Assembly (NCBI RefSeq): GCF_002443255.2
Contig: NW_019211454.1
Coordinates: 58,725,601 to 58,789,600, forward strand
Length of the DNA stretch: 64,000 nucleotides
Direction of reading: 5' to 3'
Source of the DNA: Varroa destructor
Taxonomy: Eukaryota; Arthropoda; Arachnida; Mesostigmata; Varroidae
Both the position numbers and the translations under genes were made by a program. Within the stretch, counting starts at the first letter, position 1, and each line of letters starts with the position of its first letter. Shown piece after piece: positions 1 through 13,319 of this stretch. The notes beneath the pieces are model-generated. The model searched no databases. It worked only from the letters and a program-made list of their open reading frames with translations, and was not told the DNA's origin.

Positions 1-1440
1 TCGCTCACGACTGAACATCTTCAACGTTAAGCTTTTAGCGGATAGCAAACAAAATGGAATCGATATGGTAGGAGTTCCGTTGCAGCCAATATGTTCCATC
101 GACTACACACGTTGTTGATGGCTCTATGTAAGGAAATATCCAAAGGCATTTCGACTAGAACAGGCCATTGCTAAATCATTATCAGCTCAGGTACTCTCGC
201 TGTCTCGCTACATAAACGTGTCAATCGAAGTAGGCGTTAAAAGTAAGATAAGTTTTTCCTTAACATCGAATATGGGTTTGTTCAACTTTCAGTTCTTTGA
301 ACATCTAGATCATTGAATTAGATTTGGCTCCACGCTGATACAGGTGGCCAACTTAACCAACAATACTCCAAACGTTGATCGCCTGTTTTTGAGTGCGGAC
401 CACCTAATGTATTACGGAGTGATAAAATATCTTCGTAATGTAAATTAATTGTTTGCTGATTATCGATCATCAACTTCAAGAGCCAACTCACCGGTTGTCG
501 TTGTTAATTTAAAAATGAGTAATGTTCCTGATGATCTAGCCGAAACTCAAACATGAGATAGATCCACAAAAACGCTCTACCTAGATATCTGCCTTTGACA
601 ATGTTACTGCATTTCAACTCTCGCTATCGTTGATGGCTTTTATTAGGTGTACCTTCACAGTTATGACGCGCGCTCAATGTCTACAGCCTAAATAAAACGA
701 TGCACAGTGTAGACCGTACGTTGGCAATAGGAAGCTGTGACTGCGACGTTCCAGAGGTGAGGTCGGTACTGTAGAAGGTAATTCGCTAGTGCAATAATGA
801 ACTAGAAATTAGTATCCGGGGGCTGGGAGTTTGTTTGTCATACAGGGGCCAAGCGCGAAGGCCCGTATCCGAAATGCTCTTAGAGGCGGCACATTTGACA
901 CATTAAGCACCACCGGCACACTATAGAAGAACAAAACCGCAATCTACACGGCTAGAACGCTAAGAAATGAAATAGCTTAACGATAGGACAGCAGTGACCT
1001 TTTCAAGATAGGCAATTCGGGCCAGGCAGGAACTATTTTATCAAGTTGTAGGATGCTAACAGGTATGTATCCACCACTGTAGACCTTTTAACTTATTTGG
1101 TGTTTTGCTCACTTCTAACGAATCCTCTCTCGTCCTTATAGTTCGGTTTTTGTTGCCTGAAGATGAATGGTTTGAGCTTATGATTGCAACAAATCGTCGT
1201 TATACTTTATTGCAAGGTCGCTTTGTCTGATGATATAGGTAAACGACGAAGTGGGAAAGTTGTCTGCCACTATCTACCACCAGTCATCACGATTTATTAT
1301 TACTAGTTGAATTTAGCTAAATGCCGCGCACTTATGCGGCTTGCACACTTGTCATCGCTTGCCATCACCACGGACAGCCCTCCCTACCGGCACGAACTCG
1401 AATCAATCACCAGCATCAATTACTAATCAATCTCTTTCAG
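1..1440. other. Unannotated stretch
   Basis: I see no gene, RNA or repeat here. All six frames are broken frequently and no stretch has convincing codon structure. Confidence 0.5.
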
Positions 1441-1442
1441 CA

Positions 1443-1491
1443 GCGACAACGACGACGACGACGACAACGACGAAGATGATGATGATGATGA
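1443..1491. repeat. GAC/GAT trinucleotide tract
   Basis: An interrupted run of GAC units passes into GAT units. It belongs to a wider zone of triplet repeats (about 1.44-2.16 kb) that also has GTT/GTC and GCC/GCT runs. On the plus strand it reads as poly-Thr then poly-Met, which is not believable protein, so I treat it as simple sequence. Confidence 0.85.
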
Positions 1492-1728
1492 CAGCAACAG
1501 CAGCGGATTACCGTTCATCGGTTCCATCACACACAATTAGACCATTTGCCCGCAGCAACTTGTCAGCCGTTGCGGCGTCATCAGGTCGTCATCATCACGT
1601 TCGTTCTGTTATCGATGTTGTTACCAACAGCGGTAGTCTATCTCGTGCATCTTACATTTTGAGCATTTCTAAACAAAATCGAGAAATCGATGATTTTGTC
1701 TTGTTATCGCTATTGTTATTGCTGGTTC

Positions 1729-1755
1729 TGTTGTTGTTGTTGTTGTCGTCGTTGC
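1729..1755. repeat. TTG/TCG trinucleotide tract
   Basis: Run of TTG units followed by TCG units, part of the same triplet-rich zone. On the minus strand it would read as poly-Thr. Confidence 0.8.
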
Positions 1756-2048
1756 TTCCGTTATTGTTGTCGTTTTTATTGCTATTGGCAGTGGTGTTTT
1801 CAAAGTTGCCAACTTTCTGTCACTTTCTGCGGCTGCTGTGGCTGTTTCTTTGCCTTCGATATCTCTGCCAGCAAAAGTTACTGCTACTGATACTGACACT
1901 ATTTGCGCTACTGCTCGAAAGTTCTTCCTTGATGCCGTGCTAGCGAGATGCGCGCCGACACGAAACGCGCGCGGCCACCGCTGACAGCTAGAGAGCATTT
2001 GAGGAAACGGCACAGCCGCGCTGTTAGAGCACGCCGCCAAAAACTCAC

Positions 2049-2186
2049 GATGACGCTTTCCCGCGCCTCCACCGCTGCTCCACCACTCAGTCTCCGCTGC
2101 CGCCGCCGCCGCCGCCGCCGCGGCGGCTGCTACTACTGCTACTGCTGCTGCTGCCCCGACGACTGCTTTAGCAGCTGCCGCCACCT
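2049..2186 (-). CDS. Candidate internal exon encoding a poly-alanine tract
   Basis: On the minus strand a pyrimidine-rich acceptor (CCTCTCTCCCTCAG) precedes an open frame of 46 codons. The frame ends at a strong donor (ATC|GTGAGT). The peptide is almost entirely Ala/Val for about 30 residues and then Glu-Thr-Glu-Trp-Trp-Ser-Ser and a Gly-rich, basic end. The exon begins with two bases of a split codon and ends with one. Poly-Ala runs of this kind are common in arthropod transcription factors, but no DNA-binding domain is visible and I cannot name the gene. The alternative is GC-rich repeat DNA in a promoter or 5' untranslated region with chance splice signals. Confidence 0.27.
2095..2155. repeat. 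GCC/GCT compound trinucleotide repeat, GC-rich core
   Basis: A run of (GCC)n passes through CGGCGG into ACT/GCT units. It is the most GC- and CpG-rich spot in the left part of the window. It overlaps the poly-Ala exon candidate and could equally mark a CpG-rich promoter or first exon. Confidence 0.85.
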
Positions 2187-3720
2187 CTGAGGGAGAGAGG
2201 CCCGGCCCTTCCAGCAGGCTTCAGCCAGCCAGAGCCGCGATGGCGCTAGAACAGCAGCACAGAAGAAGCAGGCAGCTGTATCGACCGCCGCCAGGCTGAT
2301 GCCGCCTATTTGAACGCGGAGAACAAAGCTGAGCAAGCGAGCGAACGAAAAACCGGAAAACTGCCCACAGTAGCTGAGGGAAGCAAGAAAGGGGGAAAAG
2401 TTGCTAGCCAGCGCCCTCTAGCTGTGTCATCCAAAAACTGGTGCCGTCGTTGCGGCTATATTGCAGACTGCGAGGCAATGCCAACGTCAATATCGTGGTA
2501 TAGCTATGGACTACTTTCGATACGGCAATAAAACATTACGTGGAACGACATTTGCGCATTTTAAGCGATAACGCTAAGAGGAGCTGCAGTGCGTGCAGGA
2601 AGGAACGAGAGGCAAGGAAAAAAACAATTAATAAACACCGCAGGAGACAATGACACTTGTAAGGCCATCGGGTGCACTAGATCTTTTCAGAGCGTACCAT
2701 TGAAACACAGTATGTTCGGTACGTCGGCCTTGACGGCACAGACGTTAGGTGAGATTAGGGCAAAGCATGTTTTATGATATGAAAATTGCTTCAGATAGGA
2801 AGAATGTGAACAATTGCCGTGAGCTGGCAGTAGTATTAATCATCGTGGGAGTCATAACAGGGGAATGCTTCAAGCGGTGAGGTGACATGTGTCAACTTGA
2901 CATTGTAATAGATTATAGCGTCCTGTACAGTGAATAGCTAAAGTAGATCGTACTGTTTTTTGTTCTTGTGATGCCACAGTGGTAACGTAGGTGCTTGTTG
3001 TACCCAAGGACATGTAAAGTGGTCCAGATTTGAAAGCAAGGCGCGTGGATAAACACACTTTCCTCCGTGCTGGGCGCTGCCCAACGAGACTATCATGCAT
3101 AAGAGTCGAAACGTTTATCTAAATTTCAGCTTTTGACTCGTCCAAGCACCTCGTCACTGAGCACCTATGCTTTAGTGTAACTATCGGACCGATTCTCGAG
3201 ATATGTACAACAGTAGCGAACCGTGGACAATGGGTACGTCGATGGACCTCAGCGACAACAAACCGGAAAATCTATTGTTTACCGTACGTACTTTGAAAGA
3301 ATCGAGATCTTCCTCCGATTTCTCGAGTGCGCAAAAGAGTCTTCATATTTTATTAGCTAGACATTCAGACAAACTCGACGGGAACTCAACGATCTGACGA
3401 CGGTACATCCAGCATTCGCTATAAATAACACTCTATATCTTGGCGGGCGGAAGCACTCGAGGGCGTACTTACATGCGGAGAGCTAATGAGCTATATTCGT
3501 TATGACTTGTAGTATACTACCGTATTTATCAAAGACGCTGAAAATGAGTCAAAATGAAAAATCGTCAGGTAGAATAAGTTGTGCTTTATGGTCATGTTGG
3601 CTGTTACAGTTCGTGCCAACGAAAAAAAAGCCTTTTCTGCTTGTAATCGTGATAAGAAGAATCAGTAATTTTCATTTTGGTTAGGTTATAAAAAATAGCA
3701 AATAAAGTCTATAGCTGCAG

Positions 3721-3932
3721 ACGAGCAGTGGCATCGAATAGTCTGCCAAGGGTCCCTAGACGAAACGTTTTGTCTTCGCAAAAATGGGGCTGGATGCGGT
3801 AACAAAGTAAGTAGCGATGGCTACGACGAGAACGGCAATGACAACGTTGAGAGTATCGACTGCAATGGGCGGTTCTGCGGTGGAAATGTTTGCCTCTCAG
3901 AGGAGGGGGCCAAACGAGATTCGCAAATGTAG
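3721..3932 (+). CDS. Candidate cysteine-rich terminal exon, unknown protein
   Basis: A CTGCAG acceptor at 3715-3720 is followed by an open frame of 69 codons ending in TAG at 3930-3932. The first two bases complete a split codon. The peptide has six cysteines in extracellular-type spacing, and the segments between them are Gly-, Asn- and Asp-rich (for example GAGCGN and DCNGRFCGGNVC). Third codon positions look codon-like. An internal AAA|GTAAGT (about 3808) could be a donor, in which case the exon ends there. I see no signal peptide or upstream exon that fits in phase. It may be part of a secreted or receptor ectodomain, and I cannot assign a family. Confidence 0.3.
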
Positions 3933-6900
3933 ATGTCAACTCTATTTTAGCGTATGGGATGTACAAAACGTCTTTCGCAAGCAGAAGTTAAGCTATAAGT
4001 ATCTTATGCCTACTTTAAGAGATTTTTGTGCATGTAAGTCTATACGATTTCGAAATTGGTGATTTTTAACGATTTTTCGTTCGATTTTTTGCGTAAACTT
4101 TGCTTGATGAGCAAATTGTGTAATGCTTTATGCTAAAGAACATGCAAATCTTTTTTTGTCTTCGGACAGTTTTGGCAATATATAAAACTTAAACACACAC
4201 AAGTGTATTTTCGAACAAAAAACCTGATCTGTCACATTAACTGCCACAGAATCGAGTGTTTTCTTAGGGAAGTTGTAAACAATTTGAAAACATGGTCTTT
4301 TTTTTTCGTTCGGTTTCAGAAGCTGACGTCAGTTGGTACTGAGATAATAGACTAATTGTAAGTTTGTCATGGATCAGTGGTAACACAGTATCAGCTAGAT
4401 TTCGATGTGAGTTGACGCTGAGGAAAAGGTGACCTGCTGTTGGGCCATTGTATGCGCAGAACATGATAATGGAATATCTGATTATCTCTGATTGTCCGGA
4501 TATTAATCTGAAGCTGGGTAACTGAACAATTTAAGCAGAGTAATGGCATTGTAGTCAGATTGCGTCAAGATAGTATATAACTACGATCTACGACAGTATA
4601 GTAGAGTAACTTAATAACTACAACCAAGCCAGATTCAGATATTGGATCTAAAATAAGTTTGAACTTATTTGGAACTAGAGAAGGGGAAGTGTAGTAAGAC
4701 GATGTCCGATTTTGTTTAACGTACATGTTTAGTGTCAATAATGTGCAAGGTTTGTTGGTCAGTCTAATGAGTGTGTATGGCTCAAGGCGGGCGAACACAG
4801 TATGTCTACTATGATTCTATTTAATACTACCCGGGTCATTTAGTAAAACACTGAATTATCATTCAACGCCTAGCTATCAACGAGACAAAATATCCAATAT
4901 ATGATTAGTAAATTAAAACTGTTATAGATTTTATTACGTACACGGACACGGCAGCGTATGCTACAATATATTACATTGCTTATGTTCTTCACGAACTCAA
5001 TAATTGAGGTGCTGCGTCCTCACCCATTGCTACGAAATGCCGGTTACGTATAATCTTTTTAGCTGACATTAACTATGACGCGCGTACCGGTCGACTGGGA
5101 CTGAAGTAATGCTTCGAGTCGCGAAACTTCAGAGAGTTTATTGCTCTAAACTTTTCTTTAGCTCATCCTTTGATAGGCAACAAGAACCTGCTTGGTTTTC
5201 TGTTATAGACGGAATCGTAGCGTCGTAATCTCCGCGCACGTCAACGTAATGCGGCCACTGAAATGCAGAAGAAGCCATATGATTGCCAGTCACGATCGGC
5301 GCTTCGACTGACTGGCATGTCCAAGATGTTATTGCATATCATTAAAATAAGAGAGTACAAGAAAATGGAGAGTTACGCGCTCTTAATACACCTGTTGCTT
5401 GCTTAGTCCATCACCCGACAACATACTGTTTACATATACGTGTTAAAGTAGAACATAATGTTTAAGAACTTGCACAGTGTTATCTACGCCGTGGCTTTGA
5501 AACCCACAGAATCGGTCAGAACCACGCCCTGTCTATTCCGATCTCTCGAAAGCTTATTAACTCGTGAAATTTACCTCAAGTAAATTGTAAACCGCGCTAT
5601 CAATCAACGTAGTGAGGATGGCAAGTGTATGCTTGTCGGTGTTGTCGAACTTTATTTACGTCATTAACAAACTTTCAATGTACATCTTATTCGCAACTTA
5701 ATTGCTGAACTTTGATTCTTTCTAGTATTTTTGACAGAGTTCGATGTCGATGTCGGTACAACAGTAGTCAGCGTCGCATCGCCATATTCATGGAGATTGG
5801 CGTAGCAGCTCTTTCTCTCTACGTGCAGCCTAAACATTGCCGCCGAATCCTGGCTGGATAACGTTCCTGCTGCAATCCTGTTCGTTCTCGTGTCGCTCAC
5901 GACGCTCACCGAACGCTTGCCCCCAGCGTCCTAGCTATAGCAGTGCAAACGTCATACAGAGAAAGGACGCGCACGGTACGAAGTCGCTGAACTGCGCAGC
6001 TATTTCCGCCCTTATGAGTTCCCTGCTGACTGCTCTGTGACAGCGGCTGTTCTTCTTCTTAGCATTAGTTTGTTGGCATCTTAAGGCGTTGATGCCTGCA
6101 ACCATTCGTCGATGGCGGCGGAATTAAGAATGAACGGGTCGTTGGTCGTTGAACCCGTCGGCCCTACAAGGACATGCCACACTTTTCTTGGATCCTACCA
6201 GACCTTTCTAGCAGAAGGGGGGATGATTGAAAACGTGGACGACATAAACAGAGAAGGAGTACTTTTGTGCTAACGGCGACTACTAACGTAGTCTCTTAAA
6301 ATGTTATTTCTTTAGTTTTTCCTAGATCTAAAACTAAAGTCAGTAGTGTCTAACGTCAACCTAGACAAATCTATGATGTCAGGGTGGACGACGGACATAA
6401 GCCCTGACACGGAAGCATTGCATGAAGCAAGTCACAGTCGCTGCGTTTTTCATTCTACTCTAGTTTGCAAGGGTGGATCATCTGGCATTCTTACATTTAT
6501 CTTTGTTTGGCCGACGCGGAAATAGTCCGTTTGATAAAAATCGAGGATGGCTCGAAAGCTAACTAAACAGAACAGATTTGCGTTCGGAATCCCTGTTTCA
6601 AGTCGTGCCTATCTGTTTTGTATCGTGTCCCATTACTTTTTTTTTGAATAAGATACGCCTACATCAGTCCAGCAATTAGTGCCAGAGCCCACTTAGGACA
6701 TATGTAGAATGATGCGCAATTGGACTTCTAAAGAAAATATAGCCACAAACATTGCGTCTCTGCACCTGAGTACGTACCGGCCTTGATGCGCACTGGCTAA
6801 TAACAGCTCAGGGGCTATATGTTGTTTTTGCATTGCCGATCACAACCCCGTTCGGCGCCAAGTAATATACACGTGATCCACTAGAGCAAGGAAGCGACGA

Positions 6901-8639
6901 TCGTCGTCGTGCAAAATTTCAGTCTCATTTATTTCAAATCAACCACACATTTTAGGTTAGATAGCCTAACCTATAAACGGAAGCGAACGAACTAGGTGCA
7001 ATGAACATGGATATTTATCCGCAGTTAGAGATTGAACTGAAACTTTCCGAGTGCCTCAAGCAGAGATATCACTTAAAGTTAGTATAGCTGCTAACGTTTC
7101 TCGACTGATTGAGCGAATTAATAAAAATAAAATTGTGCCGCTATATTATATGTTGATCAGTGTCGTTAGCGATTGGATATAGGTTCCTGTTGTGCCAGAT
7201 GAAGCTGAGGAATAGGCCGTTTTGAACTGAATAACTCTTTCACCTAAACACCTTGAGCAACAGGACTACTTGCGAATTGAAGTTGCTATACGGAGGGCAA
7301 TCCTATGCTGTTGTGGAAAACGAAGCGTCCATCATGGGGTGCACCTTCGCAACGCCGTGGTGCTTTGTTTGTTCCACATATAATAATCATTTTTCATTTA
7401 TTATAAGATTCATTAAGGTAAAGCGGAGCGGGACTGGTAGGTAATGTAATAAATACCGCTAAACTTACTTTTGTTATATGATAAAGATCCATTTGTTGCG
7501 TTCGCGTGCAGTTCAGATGTTCCTCGTATAGACAGACTCCGATATCTGTTCTATAAATGGAAGAGTTCGAAAGAAACTTACTTAAGGAAGCAGTTTGTAT
7601 TCGGTGAAGCGCTGGAAGCAAAAGGGACAAAAGCAAAATATGATGAAATTAGGTAAAGCCAGACATTTTGGTGCGATCATTAGGTGTTTCTATCCGGGCG
7701 GCTTCAAGCAACTATGGTTCACGGCGGGCTCTAGGAACTGTCTATATATTGCTCCGTATTATTAGACAGTATTTATAGTTAAACCGTTGTGAAAAAAGTG
7801 GCTAATGATCAAAATAGCTAATCAAGCGCATCGTTCCAACAATTTAGAGCTGTCCAATAAAACAAATAAGAAAACGAGGGCATTAATTAAACACAGGGGC
7901 AGTTACTACCATTCTCCTTGATCATCTCACAAAAATGGGTAGTGAAAGCTAACTAAAATTAATCTTCAGCAGCTTAAATTCGCTGAATAGCTAGCGAAAA
8001 ATAAGCGTTCGTTTCTCTTTTTTGAAGCAGCTACAATAGCCTGTTAAAACTTCTAAATGCACTGCTTGTAGTACAGCAGAAAATTACTCCAGATGATTTT
8101 TATAGTTCGTTCAAAAAGCTATGTTTCTAAACAAACATATCCATCCACATGAGCCGAGTTCGCCTTAAAGTATCTGAAAGCTGTTTATTACATCCGCTTT
8201 AATAAACGTAATCACTGGATAGGCGCAGCTATGTGAATTATACCTAAAAAATGGCAGATACCTTTAAAGCTAGACAAAACCCACGCTACATCTTAGAAAT
8301 CAATCCGCTGCTTTGCATGCCTACAATTGCCGAGGAACCTCCGCTGATTTTACTATGTTGGACTCAGACTGGGCCTTTTCATGTTCAAGCCCGTGTAGTC
8401 TGTCACAAATTTGTGCTTATCTTTCGAAAATAATCATTTGATTCGGCCGGCGTTACTCGTTTAGAATCTAAAGCCTTGGCTTTAATCATCTGGGTTTATT
8501 GTTTGCCTACTTTTATTGTACTCGTAGGCAATACGATAATGAATAGTAACTGTCTTAAATACTACCAACTATAGCTCTAATTCAACGTTTCGGTTATAAT
8601 AGTGCGTATATTGTCTACATATTTGCCGCGTAATAACGC

Positions 8640-8660
8640 TATATATATATATATATATAT
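8640..8660. repeat. AT dinucleotide microsatellite
   Basis: About ten uninterrupted TA/AT units. Confidence 0.95.
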
Positions 8661-10636
8661 AGAACCGGACTTTTCCGTATGTGTTTCTAAAGCTGTATCT
8701 TAATAAAAACGGATATTTCAACTTTTTTTTGCATACATCAAATACAGTGGTATTAAATTTCGGACGAACAGGAAGTTAAAGCTAGACAAAAAAGTGCTAA
8801 GAGCTAAAACAGCCGTAATACCATATTATGCAAAACGGTGACGAAGAGAAACTCGAAAAAGCTTATCTGGACTGGATCATCCGACGGTATTCTATCTTTA
8901 ACAACGACCGATAATTTCCATATAAAGGATCTACAAGATCCCAAAACTATTTTCTTATTGGCCATTTTGGTGAACTTTCATGTCCTCTAAACCTCAGTTC
9001 CTAAAAAGGTTCCCAGTTTACTTTTTAACCCCCTGAATCTTCCCTGAATTCTTCTAGAAGACTCGCAATAAAACAGACCGTCGATTTGGACAAACAGCCA
9101 GTTTATAATCCTGGTGGGAATCCGTCACGAACTCGCTGGATAACAACTGATTTTCGTTCAGCTCGCGTAAACAACGCATTGTAATTCAGCATGAGTTTAT
9201 TACTCTATTTAAGCAAGAACTGTTTTTTTCCACTGGTAAGGGTCGCAAGTAAATGTATCCCCGTCACGACAAGCGGCCCACTAAAATTAACTTAAATTGA
9301 AGGCTTCACTCTGAATATCCTCGACCCTATATATTACACTAGAAGTGGCAATTTATAAGATATTTTGATGATCATCTTATTGCAGGTAGACCGGTATGCT
9401 GTACAGAAATACCTGGGGAGAAGCAGTCCTCAGCGACGTCCTGAATGGAGAACTGTTCCTACACACAATATGAGAAAAAGTATTAGGAGTTTAATATAAA
9501 ACAGAGCATAGCGAACATTTCACTGCTTCGTTTTTTTTATTTTTCATTGAATCACCATAAATACTTGTAACGTTCTGCCATTTGGATGGCAAGTTACTTA
9601 TCCCAGTGCTTGCTGTAGAAATCCTTCCTGTAGAAAGAGACTCAGGAAGCAATTCTGATATCACGTCGAGACGATAATGACTTTCCTGTTAAGCAAGAAT
9701 TTAAAAAATAGTTGTCTATCGAACCTATGTCTGGCGTACAGGATGGGCGATAGAAAGTCTCCCAATGTGATTGGTACATCTTTGCTTCCGTAATTCCGGC
9801 AGAGGATGTTGGGCGGTGTCGTTCAATGAACAGCTTTATCTCACCTTACGAATTTTGGCTGCTTAATGCAAAGTTTTTTCAAATAAATTCTTGATAGTAC
9901 AATTTAATCGTAGTCGACGAGCTTAAATTGAAGAATCGGTAGTGGGCAACGCGTGATAGTGGGCCAATGAAACACCTATAAGCTTGTGCAGCTGTGCGTT
10001 TGTGTTACATCCACCCAACGCAGCCGTTTCGTTTCGCCAAGTCCACCATTTTCTTGCAAAAGGTCAATTTTTCATCAGAGGTCAGGAGGAACAGGGAGGC
10101 GAATGTCTCTACGTCTCGTTCAAGTTATGCGGTGCCGTTTGGATTGAAGTAATCAAATATTGTATTTGTATATATTTCAAATTTTACTGCTAAAAACCAT
10201 GTACTTCGAGATGAGTCGGCTTCCAATGTAGCTTTCAGCCCTCCATTAACCATTTTTGCAGAACGTCTTCCACGAAACCCTTTCTCAAGTTTGAGATTTT
10301 CATTCCGGAATTTTTCCACTAACAGTTTACGGTGTTTCTAGTAGTAGAACGTTTACCGAATACAAGGTTTGTACGGCAAGGTGTTTTTGCCATCTTATTT
10401 ACAAACTGGAACTCATATTCGTAAACCGGTCTAGCTTCGTCACTACTACAACCCGCCTGCTAGAACCTCGAGTGAATGGCCTCAGATTTCGAAGAGTGCA
10501 AATGCATCTTGAACTTTCTTTAAGTTCAAGGTATCGCTAAACGTAGCAGCATTATAAAGTAGTAAACATGAAATTAAAATTTGTTACATTTCGTACTGAA
10601 TAAGCTAATATAGCACAGGTACTTTATTGAAAGCAG

Positions 10637-10652
10637 GCTCTCTATAGAGAGC
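10637..10652. repeat. 16-bp perfect palindrome
   Basis: GCTCTCTATAGAGAGC is its own reverse complement. No function is evident. Confidence 0.8.
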
Positions 10653-13319
10653 GCATACGACGAAGATACAATGACTAGATTTGGATAATAACGTTAGCGG
10701 AATGTCTATAGAAGAGCCTTTGGAAGCCATGTCAACAAAACCATGTGCAGCTATTGACGTAAAAAGCGCGGTAGAGTTACAGCCGTACATTCTTTGACGC
10801 AATAATACCTATCTAATATATATTATTTTCAACTACGGCCTAAGATCATCATAAAAATTGTTGCAACTGTAAACATTTTCTAACCTTTTTACCAGTTAGG
10901 CGTTTCTGGATAATACTGATAGGAGAAAATGGAAAAAAACAAAGTGCTATTTGCAGTCTGAACAAATTTCAACTACCGTAGGAAACTTCTGTTTTAGCAG
11001 ATACTGGATTTTTTATTACATCCGGTCGATAAATCTAATATCATCCACAACAGCCCGAGATTTTTCGCTTAAATAAAATCGACTCCCTGGATATCATGCT
11101 CACTGTCGATATTAAACTGGCGGAGTACCCGCAAACGTCATATGCGCTCTTGGACGTCAACGGTTGTTGCAACGGGCAAACGACGTTCACTCCCGCAATG
11201 TCGAGATGCGCTTTTTGCTCGTAAAACATCAGTGTTTAAAACGATGAACGTCCATAATCAAGTCTGCAAGCCGCCTATGCCCAAGCCAATGAGTGTTCCA
11301 CTTGTATACATTTCTGGGTTTCACTGCAATGATACACCTATGCACAACGTACTTGCATAGACATGCAATTAATACAAAAGCTTACGAGGGCTGCCGCGTG
11401 CAGGCCTTAAATATATAAGTCAGACTATAGCTGCTTGCTCGTCCAGTCGGGCTGATGCTCATAGGGATTACTGTGTTTTCTAAAACATAGTAACACATAC
11501 GATTAGCGATCGTAGGGCAGGGGAAGCTTTTTGTAGCAACGAAGATGGTTTCGTTCGAACGACCGATTGGCGCTTACGTCCTTCACTATTTTCGGCACCC
11601 GCTGGTCGAAGCGTGCCGAGCAATCAGATTATTTGACAACAGCAAAGGTATAAATACCTACAGACAGTACTATTAATGTCAACCAAACAGAATTTTCAAT
11701 ACAAATGCTTCCAGGTCAGCTTGTTGTTACTTAAGCTTCCATTTCTTGCAGAGTTTAACATAACGCGAAACCGTACGTAAGACGTAAACTGGTACGGGCA
11801 AATATAGCCCAGGTTGATGCGCCGGGTCCAGATCTACGTGTCAACTTATTTTTCGATACACCATGGCTCGCTCGGAATTGATGAATATAAGTTCTACAAT
11901 CAGCTAATAGTGATGCGTTATTCCGTGATACGTTGGCGTACTTTTGTTGCTTCTATGTAGTTAATACTAAGAACACAATCTGTCCAAAGAATCATCAGGC
12001 CTAGTTAGAGACTAAGCCGGGGATTTCTATGCTACAGTCTACAATGCTCTACGCGCCGTATCGTCCTCGCAGTCATCTGAATCATTAATGTAAAATGCTT
12101 TCGGTTAAACTTTTCTGCCCCTTTTCTGACAAGAAATTGATTGGCAACCATATTTGAAAGACATTTTGGCAAAACGTTACTTTAATACTATTTTCTAAAT
12201 TAATAGGTAGGGCAGCTGTCAGTACCCGTTCTTACAACGCGCTTCGATCGTTTCTTATGACCGGAGGTAATTTTTAGTCAGGAGAAACCGCCTAAATACG
12301 TACGACCATTCCGAATAAGGATGTAGTGTTTTTCGCCTCGTCCACAAGGATCAAATCCTTTCTGGATACATTCGGGGCAGAGTTTTACGATGCACTGCTG
12401 CACCGACGTCGTGACCCTACACCACTTCCTCGGTATATTTCTAAATGGTTACGTTTTATACCGATGCATTGTTTCACAGCTTACTAACTTAACTTCTTAT
12501 TCGTTGTCTTTTGAACTTGCACCATTTTCATAGTTTCAGCATACATCGATTTGCTTATTTCTATTCAGATATGGACAGCTCAATAATCAGTTTGTGTCTT
12601 GAATGAGGCAAAATTTACTTTTAAAGCAATCATGTAGGTTCAAATCCTAGGGACTGCGTCCCCAAGCTGATACTTTGCGCTGGCAATAACGCAGACCCCT
12701 TTTCAAGCTGAATTCTGTGCTTCTAAATATATGGATGCATTTACAATACTTTGTAAAACAAAGGGCATCGTAGTTTTTATTTTTTTTCTAGATCCATATT
12801 GTAAACAGTAAGGGTTTAGGACTGAACAATGTAGTAAGCTGTTAGTTCTAGTAACCTGTAAGAGACTGTGGAGACTACACTCTCTATCTGATCCTTATAG
12901 GGGCTTTCTAGTTCAGATAACTGGCCACTCCTATTTACGTTGGGCCGTGCTCCAATCTGCTTTTGCTCTTAATTTACTCTTCTATTGACTTCCTTCGACA
13001 ACTCTTTCCTAACGCTTTAATTTTTATTTAATAAAAAGCTAATTAACGTCTCTCTATTCGAACTGGAGCTCAAGCATCGCTGAAAATTTTAGCCCTCTCG
13101 TACTGCCATCAATTTTCTTTATTCATACACATATGCGGGTTTACAAATCATGTTTGCCGTCAAACTTTCTATAATCGTTTTAAATTGTTTTTGGTACTGC
13201 TGCAATGATATCGTACGTATCGTAACGCTGGAAAGCAAGTTTCCGCTTGTCTGAGAAAGACCGCAACATGACGGCCGACAAGCATCCCGCAGATCGCCGA
13301 AAAGGTAAACTTTAACTAT

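Larger units (their letters stand above)
3933..13319. other. Long stretch without a recognisable gene
   Basis: Apart from an AT tract at 8640-8660 and a 16-bp perfect palindrome at 10637-10652, I see no supported feature. The minus strand at 5664-5930 is open with fairly codon-like composition, but it has no recognisable product. The rest is AT-rich with stops in every frame. Confidence 0.45.

Noticed and set aside
1341..1943. 200-codon plus-strand frame
   Set aside because: It is made largely of poly-Thr, poly-Met and poly-Leu from triplet repeats, so it is open because of simple sequence rather than selection.
1669..2184. 171-codon minus-strand frame taken whole
   Set aside because: Beyond the donor at 2047-2048 it is Thr/Ala repeat translation. 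Only the splice-bounded first part is kept as a weak exon candidate.
5664..5930. Open minus frame with fairly codon-like composition
   Set aside because: A possible acceptor (GCTATAGCTAG) is present, but the product is not recognisable and no donor is clear, so the evidence is too thin to annotate.
11041..11360. Open frames on both strands, one with a Gly-Cys-Cys-Asn-Gly motif
   Set aside because: About 65 codons, no partner exons, and three overlapping frames are equally open.
12630..12660. GGTTCAAATCC, resembling a tRNA T-loop
   Set aside because: No A-box, acceptor stem or anticodon arm can be folded around it.
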